Positions 56,382-64,000 of a stretch of DNA of 64,000 nucleotides are shown piece after piece; the stretch's first letter is position 1, and every line of letters starts with the position of its first letter. The stretch spans positions 241,001 through 305,000 of the forward strand of contig WHVD01000064.1 in NCBI GenBank assembly GCA_015178975.1, in the 5' to 3' direction. The position numbers were made by a program, and so were the translations under genes. This DNA is from Hysterangium stoloniferum (taxonomy: Eukaryota > Basidiomycota > Agaricomycetes > Hysterangiales > Hysterangiaceae). The notes under the pieces are model-generated. The model saw nothing but the letters and a program-made list of their open reading frames with translations. It ran no database searches and was not told where the DNA came from.

Positions 56382-56728
56382 TGTGATACTCACACTAGAC
56401 TAACTAACGGAGGGATATCCAGAGTATATTAGGTAGCTACTAGATACAGATAAGGACTACTCACCTAACAGAGGGATATCCAGAGAGAAAAGGATAAGGA
56501 GGCGCCTCTGCTAGATGTTCTGAAACATGGGGGTGTCTAAAAATAGAATGACAGCTTACCCTCAATGGTCCATAACTATCTACTCTATCCTAGAATATTC
56601 CTAGAGGATGGAACAGTCCTCTGAAAAATGTGAGAAAAATATAGGAAACAATATAAAATAACCTCTAAGGGTTAGTAAGTATAGACATGACAAAAACCAA
56701 GAGACAAGACATAGAATGTCCCCTTACA
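56382..56728. mobile_element. Probable LTR-like insertion in the copia element
   Basis: Coding similarity stops on both sides of this block. It begins TGTGATACTCAC and ends CCCCTTACA, with TG...CA ends like an LTR. It contains a direct repeat of GAGGGATATCCAGAG (about 56406 and 56472). I find no clear target duplication, so the boundaries are tentative. Confidence 0.5.
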
Positions 56729-58094
56729 GCATCTCTGCAAGCATGCTGTACTTCACATCATCATCTTCATCATCATCATCAATGTGAAGACCTTGCTCCC
56801 CCTGATTTTGAGACTCAGGATCCAGCAACTGAACCCCATGGGTAGGTTTCTTATCTGCTGCTTTACAAGCAATAATGTCCTTGACATGTTGTGCAGGTTT
56901 ATGCACACACTTTGGGCATTCCGCGACAGGTTCTGGTGGAGGTTTTTCAGGAAGTGGTGAGTCGTTAGGTTTTGGATTGGGAGTAGACGAATTTTTGACA
57001 ATTGGATTGTTGGCTTGGACCTGGGCTCTGGGTAACTTGATCTGGAAATCATTCTCCCCTTCGGGTGTATCTGGAGCCCTTGCATTTGTCTTGTCGAACC
57101 ACAGATTCCGTTCGACCGTTACTGACTTTTTCTTTGGCCAGTAAACTCTTCCTCCCTTGCTCTGATCATCAAAACCCATCCACCGGCCTTCTTCCACACA
57201 TCCACCAAGCTTATTTCCACCCTCAATGTGCACCCATACTGGACATCCCCATTCACAAAGCCCATGGAGATCAGGCCACTTGCCAGTTGCTGCCTCCCAT
57301 GGTGTCAAGTTATCAAGCGCTTTTGTTGACATCCAATTTTTTAACCAAATGGTGTGTCGAGCTGCCTTGCCCCATAGGAATTTAGGTAAACTGCTGGCAT
57401 GTAACATTGCCTGAACTTTCTCCACAACTGTCCTATTGAGCTGTTCTGCAACTCCATTGTGCTGTGGTGTATCATGAACAGTAAGCTTCTGCTTCATGCC
57501 TCATCCTTCAAGATAAACTGTGAACTCCTTTCCTAGGTATTCACCACCTCAATCTGAGTGGAGGGTTTTCACCTGTGCACTTTGCTGGGTTTCACACCAT
57601 GCATCAAAGGTTTTGTAGGCCTCCAGTGCATCATTTTTCTTCCAAAGAAGAGAAATGTAAGTGAGCTGGGTCTTGTCATCTGTGAACATAGTATAGTAAT
57701 GTTGTCCACCTAGGATTGTGACTAGCAATGGTCCCCAGAGGTCTGTATAGACTTCCTCAGCAAATTCCTTTGCCTGGTCCCCCTCATGCTCTTTCACAAC
57801 AGGTTTGCATGTTGCTTTGGTGTAGGTACAAGCCTCACAAAAGGTAGGCTCATTCGATGAAGTATTGAGCTTCACCCCAGTGACTAACCCTTTCTCCAGA
57901 AGCTTCCAAGCTGTCTGGGGTGCAATGTGCCTCATTTGACAATGTAATTCCATCATGGAAACCTCATCATATACAACATTTGTAGCATTGGGCTCCTGTA
58001 CATTTTGGTACAGCTCTTTGTTGCCCCTGGGGATTTCACCAATCATCTTGCCATTAGGCCCATGAATGATGCACTTTCCTCCCCCAAATGTCAT
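56729..58094 (-). pseudogene. Integrase of the copia element
   Basis: The GAG-pre-integrase HHCC region reads LHCQMRHIAPQTAW and FCEACTYTKATCKP. The core follows: Asp in EVYTDLWGP, Asp in KTLHSD (then a TGA where Arg is expected), and Glu in TPQHNGVAEQLNRTV. The copia-type tail is WGKAARHTIWLKNW, NLTPWEAATGKWPDL, WVHIEGGNKLGG. It ends in an acidic Asp/Glu stretch. Two TGAs between 57498 and 57550 break the frame. Confidence 0.85.
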
Positions 58095-58115
58095 CTCATA
58101 TCCTAGCTCATCTAG

Positions 58116-59009
58116 TCAGCCAATTGACACCAATGTATAACTGACCTCTGGAGAATACAGGACCTCTGTCAACTGCAGTTTTGAGGTATGGAGGCCATTA
58201 GGGACCTCAATAACCATCTCACCCATTCCTACAGCATTAAACAACTTCTTGTTTGCTGCTATAAAGGGCTTTGGAGGAATTTCAATGAAATTGTCGAAAG
58301 ATTCACGGTAAGGTGAGATGTGTCTGGTTGTACTGGAGTCATACAACTCCTTCCTCGGATACTCAGTTGGATGATCCTCATTAATGTTAACAGTTGTTTC
58401 TGTAGGTTCTATGGGCATGGCATTTTCTTGGGTTGTGGTTCCAAGACACCTCCTCAACTGAGTCAGAGTCAACACTAGTAAGTGATTCATCACTTTGTCC
58501 AGCCCCAATAACTCCTCGGTTTCCCAGCCACAACTCAATGAGCTGTCATTCTCATCACCCACTTCCAAGAACCAGTCACTTTCATCATCTCCCTCACTCC
58601 CCTCCACTTCAGATTCATTCAATGAATCTGAAACACCAGGCATGTGATCCTCAGAAGATAATTCCTTGACGTAGAACACCCCATTCGACTCTAAATCAGA
58701 ATCAGATACTGCATAAGCTTTTTCCTTGGCTTTCCCATCTTTCTTCTGATCCTTGCCCTTCCCAGAGTCATCAGACTCCTTTTTCTTGCTTGGGCACCTT
58801 TTCTTGATATGCCCTTCACCCCCACACTTCCAACATACTAACTTCTTCTTCTTTCCCTTATCCTTGTTCTCACTCTCACCACCTTTTGCAGCTGTAATCG
58901 CCAAGGCTTCATTGTCCTTGGAAGTCTTTGAACTACCTTCCCCATTGCCACATCCAAGCCACTTAATACCCATCCATTCTGATTCTTCAACAATAACCAA
59001 AATCAACAC
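58116..59009 (-). pseudogene. Gag C-terminus and protease of the copia element
   Basis: The zinc knuckle CWKCGGEGHIKKRC is at 58794-58835, followed by a Lys/Asp/Ser-rich linker. The protease motif is DSSTTRHISPYRESF, where the copia family usually has DSGA(T/C), so the catalytic Gly has changed to Ser. Then come SKLQLTEVLYSPEVSYTLVSIG, typical of copia protease ends. The frame stops just before the integrase. Confidence 0.8.
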
Positions 59010-59351
59010 ATCAGGCTCAATGGTTTTCTTGGGGCTCCAAAGCCTGGCAGCAGTTTACTGGGATGATGCAAAGTTGGCAAGATTTTTTGGAAGAGATGAT
59101 ATGATAGTCGAGCAGTAATCCTTTTTGTCGATCTCAACTCCAACTTGTGATAACTTTTCCTTTTCAGCACAAAGGCTGTCAAGGAATTGTCAAACACTCC
59201 CTCCAGTGGGGCAACTAGACTCCAAGAAACGGGTACAAAGGTCTGTCTGTGAGTATGCACCCTTCTCCATGTACTTTTGTTTAATCTTGGCCCACATGCC
59301 AGCAATGCTCTCCATGGTGTAAATGCAGAGAGCTGTCGAATTGGGAATCTT
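59010..59351 (-). pseudogene. Gag N-terminal part of the copia element
   Basis: Minus-strand reading MESIAGMWAKIKQKYMEKG, FLDSLCAEKEKLSQVGVEID, STIISSLPKNLANFAS is the UBN2-type Gag of copia elements. A TGA and a TAA interrupt it. Upstream Gag and the 5' LTR are lost at the LTR-D junction (59352). Confidence 0.75.
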
Positions 59352-59510
59352 TGTTAGGGTACGTACACGGTGGGTCTCTGGAGAAACCTGCAGGATATCC
59401 AGTAGGACTCGGCTTCAGCTTATAGGCTGTGCCCTTGTGAGATCGTGTTGTCCAATTTCAGACAGGTGGATGGGAATCCCAGGGAGTCTGGGAGGGGTTC
59501 ATGGACCTTA
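59352..59510 (-). repeat. Partial LTR D between copia gag and rDNA
   Basis: It begins TGTTAGGGTACG and matches the first ~155 bp of solo LTR D (22345-22500) with scattered transitions, including the U5 motif at 59404-59433. Homology stops at GGGTTCATGG, and 28S rDNA begins within about 10 bp. Confidence 0.85.
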
Positions 59511-59600
59511 CGCCTGCCTACTCGTCAGCGCGTCACTTCAACGCTGACAGCGAGGTATGGGTAACACGCTTGAGCGCCATCCATTTTCATGGCAAGTTCA

Positions 59601-59634
<34 letters not shown>

Positions 59635-60550
59635 ATTCCGACTTCCATGGCCACCGTCCTGCTGTCTAGATGAACTCACACATTTTGTGGTGTCTGATGA
59701 GTGTGTATTCCGGCACCTTAACCTCGCGATCGGTTCATCCCGCATCGCCAGTTCTGCTTATAAAAAATGGCCCACTAGAGACTCTCATTCGCCAAGCGGT
59801 CCAATCGAGCGACGGCTTGTTCTTACATATTTAAAGTTTGAGAATGGGTTAAGGTTGTTTCAACCCCAAGGCCCCTAATCATTCGCTTTACCACATAAAT
59901 CTGATACGAGTCTCTGCTATCCTGAGGGAAACTTCGGCAGGAACCAGCTACTAGATGGTTCGATTAGTCTTTCGCCCCTATACCCAAGTTCGACGATCGA
60001 TTTGCACGTCAGAATCGCTATGAGCCTCCACCAGAGTTTCCTCTGGCTTCACCCTACTCAGGCATAGTTCACCATCTTTCGGGTCCCAACATACATGCTC
60101 TACCTCGGAACTGTCACAGAAGGTCTGGTCCGGGCATCGGTGCCCTCCACGACAGAGGTCCCCACCTTTTCACTTTCATTACGCGCTCGGGTTTTCCATC
60201 CAAACACTCGCAGGCATGTTAGACTCCTTGGTCCGTGTTTCAAGACGGGTCGCTTAAAGCCATTACGCCAGCATCCTAAGCGTGTTACGTGGGTGAACCC
60301 CAGCCCGGTGAAGGGCACGCTGCGGTCCTCGATCCCGACCGTGGCATACAACAGAGGGCTATAACACACCCGAAGGTGCCACATTCCCAGAGCCTTTCTC
60401 CGACGGTCGAAATTGATGCTGGCCCGTCGACACCGAGAAGTACACCGGGTAAGAAACCCGGCTGAGTCTCGGAAGACGCGACTGACTTCAAGCGTTTCCC
60501 TTTCAACAATTTCACGTACTGTTTAACTCTCTTTCCAAAGTGCTTTTCAT

Positions 60551-60583
<33 letters not shown>

Positions 60584-60853
60584 TTCGCCAATATTTAGCT
60601 TTAGATGGAATTTACCACCCATTTTGAGCTGCATTCCCAAACAACTTGACTCTTCGAGAGCGCATCACAGAGCACCGGCGGTCCGTGTCAGAGACGGGAT
60701 TCTCACCCTCTACGACGCCCTGTTCCAAGGGACTTGTACACAGTCTGGCACGGAAGACGCTTCTCCAGACTACAACTCGGACGGCCGAAGACCACCAGAT
60801 TACAAATTTGAGCTCTTCCCGCTTCACTCGCCGTTACTAGGGGAATCCTTGTT

Positions 60854-60886
<33 letters not shown>

Positions 60887-60920
60887 GTTCAGCGGGTAGT
60901 CCTACCTGATTTGAGGTCAG
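59511..60920 (-). rRNA. 28S rRNA, 5' 1.4 kb only
   Basis: The 5' end on the minus strand (TTGACCTCAAATCAGG) lies at about 60920. D1/D2 and the conserved core follow (for example CTTAAGCATATCAATAAGCG). Similarity ends at GAGTAGGCAGGCGT (59511), inside the gene, and the other ~2 kb are missing. The missing part is replaced by an LTR fragment, so this copy cannot give a complete rRNA. Confidence 0.92.
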
Positions 60921-61113
60921 ATGACGTGTGTATTGTCCAAAAAGGACGACTGTGAGCCGTCCCGTTACCACAAAACGCGAGCGAATTTCATTTATCACAC
61001 CATTGTCTGTGGAAATGAGAATGGCTAATACATTTCGAGACGAGCCGTCTCACAACGGCAAACGTCCAAATCCGAACCCCAAGTCAAAAGAGACTCGGAC
61101 TCGAGAGACTTCA
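60921..61113 (-). other. ITS2
   Basis: The spacer between 5.8S and 28S, about 190 bp, which is short for a basidiomycete. It is useful for species identification. Confidence 0.85.
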
Positions 61114-61270
61114 CGACACTCAAACAGGCATGCTCCTCGGAATACCAAGGAGCGCAAGATGCGTTCAAAGATTCGATGATTCACTGAATTCTGCAATTCA
61201 CATTACATTTCACACTTTCGCGGCGTTCTTCATCGATGCGAAAGCCAAGAGATCCGTTGTTGAAAGTTGT
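61114..61270 (-). rRNA. 5.8S rRNA
   Basis: On the minus strand it begins ACAACTTTCAACAACGGATC and contains TTTCGCATCGATGAAGAACG and GTGAATTGCAGAATTCAGTG. The stretch between these reads CCGCGAAAGTGTGAAATGTA, while most fungi have GCAGCGAAATGCGATAAGTA. Length (~157 nt) is normal. Confidence 0.95.
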
Positions 61271-61425
61271 ATTAACATTGTTTGCGCTCCGTAGAGCTCA
61301 AGAGACATGCTTTTCGTTACAGGCATCGTTGTAAAAAATGTAGTGAACGCCTCGAGAGTCTCGAGACGTCCGCCGGGTGCACAGGTGTGAGATGTCGCGC
61401 CTCGAGGGCACTTTAGTTCATTCGT
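61271..61425 (-). other. ITS1
   Basis: The spacer between 18S and 5.8S, about 155 bp and rich in CTCGAG-type palindromes. It is short for this group. Confidence 0.85.
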
Positions 61426-61567
61426 TAATGATCCTTCCGCAGGTTCACCTATGGAAACCTTGTTACAACTTTTACTTCCTCTAAACGACCAAGTTTGATC
61501 GACTTCTCGGCAACAGGATGCCGTCTCCGGCTCCCCGAAGCCAATCCGAAGACCTCACTAAGCCGTT

Positions 61568-61613
<46 letters not shown>

Positions 61614-62052
61614 ATCGACACGAGCTGATGACTCACGCCTACTAGGAATTCCTCGTTGAAGAGCAATAATTGCAATGCTCTATCCCCAGCACAACAGAGT
61701 TTCACAAGATTACCCGGACCTTCCGGCCTAGGTGATAAACTCGCTGGCTCTGTCAGTGTAGCGTGCGTGCGGCCCAGAACATCTAAGGGCATCACAGACC
61801 TGTTATTGCCTCCAACTTCCATCAGCTAGTCGCTGATAGTCCGTCTAAGAAGCCGACAACCAGCCAAAGCCGGCCGGGCTATTTAGCACGGGAAGGTCTC
61901 GTTCGTTATCAGAATTAACCAGACAAATCACTCCACCAACTAAGAACGGCCATGCACCACCACCCATAAAATCAAGAAAGAGCTATCAATCTGTCAATCC
62001 TAGTTATGTCTGGACCTGGTGAGTTTCCCCGTGTTGAGTCAAATTAAGCCGC

Positions 62053-62121
<69 letters not shown>

Positions 62122-62249
62122 TGAACCCAAAGACTTTGATTTCTCGTAAGGTGCCGAATGACACATCAAATTGAGGTCGTCCGATCCCTAGTCGGCATAG
62201 TTTACTGTTAAGACTACAACGGTATCTGATCGTTTTCGATCCCCTAACC

Positions 62250-62295
<46 letters not shown>

Positions 62296-63230
62296 AGTTA
62301 GTCTTCAGTAAATCCAAGAATTTCACCTCTAGCAACTGAATACTAATGCCCCCAACTATCCCTATTAATCATTACGGCGACTCTAGAAACCAACAAAATA
62401 GAACCGCACGTCCTATTTCGTTATTCCATGCTAATGTATTCAGGCGTATTGCCTGCTTTGAACACTCTAATTTTCTCAAGGTAACAGAGGTGGTTCACTC
62501 CGACGCCGAGTGAACGGCATCGGAGCTCACCACCAGGGAGCACGGACCCGCGCAGTACTGACCGTGAGGTAGACCGCACAGGCCCGTGGAAGTTCAACTA
62601 TGAGCTTTTTAATGGCAACAACTTTAATATACGCTATTGGAGCTGGAATTACCGTGGCTGCTGGCACCAGACTTGCCCTCCAATTGTTCCTCGTTAAGGG
62701 ATTTAAATTGTACTCATTCCAATTATGGGACCCAAAAGAGCCCCATATTGTTATTTATTGTCACTACCTCCCTGTGTCGGGATTGGGTAATTTGCGCACC
62801 TGCTGCCTTCCTTGGATGTGGTAGCCGTTTCTCAGGCTCCCTCTCCGGAATCGAACCCTTATTCCCCGTTACCCGTTGAAAGCATGGTAGGCCTCTATCC
62901 TACCATCTAAACTTGATAGGGCAGATATTTGAATGAAGCATCGCCGGCACAAGGCCGTGCGATTCGAGAAGTTATTATGAATCACCAAGGGAGCGGCGAG
63001 CCGCGTTGGTTTTTTATCTAATAAATACACCGCTTCCGGAAGTCGCGGCTTTGACGCATGTATTAGCTCTAGAATTACCACAGTTATCCATGTAGCAAGG
63101 TACCATCAAATAAACTATAACTGATTCAATGAGCCATTCGCAGTTTCACAGTACAAATTTGTTTATACTTAGACATGCATGGCTTAATCTTTGAGACAAG
63201 CATATGACTACTGGCAGGATCAACCAGGTA
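61426..63230 (-). rRNA. 18S rRNA, complete
   Basis: On the minus strand it starts TACCTGGTTGATCCTGCCAG at 63230 and ends GCGGAAGGATCATTA at 61426, about 1805 nt, normal for a fungal 18S without introns. Conserved internal signatures (for example AATTTGACTCAACACGGGG near 62040) are intact. Confidence 0.95.
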
Positions 63231-64000
63231 ACTATCCATTTCGGTGGAGGGCAAGCAAAGTCACCCTCCACACGCACATCATCAGGAAAAGAGGGTCTCC
63301 CCTCCTTCCCGACCGGCATTCGTTCGACAAAGGCTTTTAAGAAAAAAGACACTTTTTGAAATCATCACTGCACCCCGGAGGATTGATTATTCCTCGGGAG
63401 ACAGACGACGACACCTTATTCCCCGTTCTCACATGTTTCAGACACTATCTTCCAGTCCAATAGGAGCTGAAGTCACGGGCCTTCAAAGAGGACTACCGTA
63501 GAGACAGGCTTCAAATGCATCGATCCCGATCCCTAGGTGGATCCCCAAGGATTTAATTGCACAACAGGCTTGGCCATCGGCAAGTCATCCACATTCCCTT
63601 GACATTGCGAGCAAAACGTTACAAAAGCACGTCACCCGACTTTGTAGAGTCCAAAGACTAGGTAAAGTCTTAAGGACTCGGCCCCCCCATCCCGAACCAG
63701 TCCACTCTGCATGGCAGATATATCAATGGCTTGGACCAAAGAAAGCCAGTCAACATCTCCAAAGCGCTCCCCACCGTGGCGTACTAAAATTCGTTACAAA
63801 TCATTTTCCTTCCACGGAGAGTAGACACAAACGCCTCTCGCTCACGGCGCACGGTCGCAGTGGACATACAACTTCAGAGGGTCGCGTATAAGGTACCAAC
63901 TTCAGAATGTACAGCCCACCTTGACTACAAAGGTGGAAAGGCCTACACGACCACCACAAAAAGAGGATTGCTGGAGATAGGCAAGCCACATGGGAGTGAC
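63231..64000 (-). other. rDNA 5' external transcribed spacer / IGS (partial)
   Basis: The region upstream of 18S on the minus strand. It should hold the 5' ETS and possibly the RNA polymerase I promoter. I see no repeats or 5S gene here, and the window ends before the next unit. Confidence 0.6.

Larger units (their letters stand above)
53580..59351 (-). mobile_element. Ty1/copia element, minus strand, 5' truncated
   Basis: Order on the minus strand is gag, zinc knuckle, protease, integrase, RT, RNase H, purine tract, 3' LTR, which is the Copia order (integrase before RT). The 5' end is cut at 59352 by an LTR-D fragment. The 3' LTR is 53580-53756. Insertions are a Mutator-type MITE (53882-54828) and a ~347-bp LTR-like block (56382-56728). 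Several frameshifts and stops make it inactive. Confidence 0.85.

Noticed and set aside
431..58094. Frequent in-frame TGA suggesting TGA recoding (Trp)
   Set aside because: Host genes here (SLD2, membrane protein) have no internal TGA, SLD2 uses TGA as its stop, and one TGA is TGG in a sister copy of the same element. Mutation explains it better.
59511..59520. Retroelement junction in 28S as a possible R2-type site-specific insertion
   Set aside because: R1/R2 sites lie much further 3' in 28S, and the neighbour is an LTR fragment, not a non-LTR element.
59501..63989. Many open frames of 60-125 codons on both strands over the rDNA
   Set aside because: They lie entirely in 28S, ITS, 5.8S, 18S or ETS sequence; rRNA identity is clear and none has a protein domain.

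Overview
The window comes from a filamentous basidiomycete, most likely an Agaricomycete. The evidence is nuclear rDNA (18S, short ITS1, 5.8S, ITS2, partial 28S), host genes with 50-70 bp GT-AG introns, an Sld2-type replication gene, a GH12 endoglucanase, a Crinkler/RHS-type NTPase family, and Ty3 chromoviruses whose LTRs start TGTTACGAC. An unusual 5.8S stretch may hint at a divergent lineage, but I do not press the placement.

Layout. 1-430 is AT-rich with no gene. 431-10782 is a decayed Ty3/gypsy chromovirus (family 1) that carries an intact 669-codon ORF between pol and the 3' LTR. 10790-25939 holds two degraded copies (A and B) of a second chromovirus family. Each carries a three-exon antisense gene between pol and the 3' LTR. 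Copies A and B are cut by a MITE, a Tc1 transposon and several solo LTRs, most with readable target-site duplications (TSDs). 25940-30024 is a minus-strand tyrosine-recombinase (DIRS-like) retroelement split by a 429-bp solo LTR. 30842-31644 is a hAT-type MITE.

The host-gene island is about 32.5-43.4 kb: a membrane protein (-), a BCL7-like two-exon gene (-), SLD2 (+), GH12 (+), a frameshifted alpha/beta-hydrolase (+) and a relic of an RHS-family gene. 43970-47244 is a third, minus-strand copy (C) of chromovirus family 2. 48943-50700 is a three-exon Crinkler/RHS-type P-loop gene with one nonsense codon. Next come a frameshifted small gene, Copia debris, a 115-aa two-exon gene, and a minus-strand Ty1/copia element (53580-59351) split by a 947-bp Mutator-type MITE. 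The right end (59511-64000) is rDNA on the minus strand. Its 28S is cut about 1.4 kb from its 5' end and joined to an LTR fragment, so this looks like the edge of an rDNA array.

The main themes are nested transposition and decay by transitions (many CGA or TGG to TGA). The most unusual features are the conserved, spliced antisense gene with paired CX2CX6C clusters inside chromovirus family 2, a ~675-bp MITE family found twice with TAT duplications (removing either copy restores a pol frame), and a U5 sequence motif shared by otherwise different LTRs.
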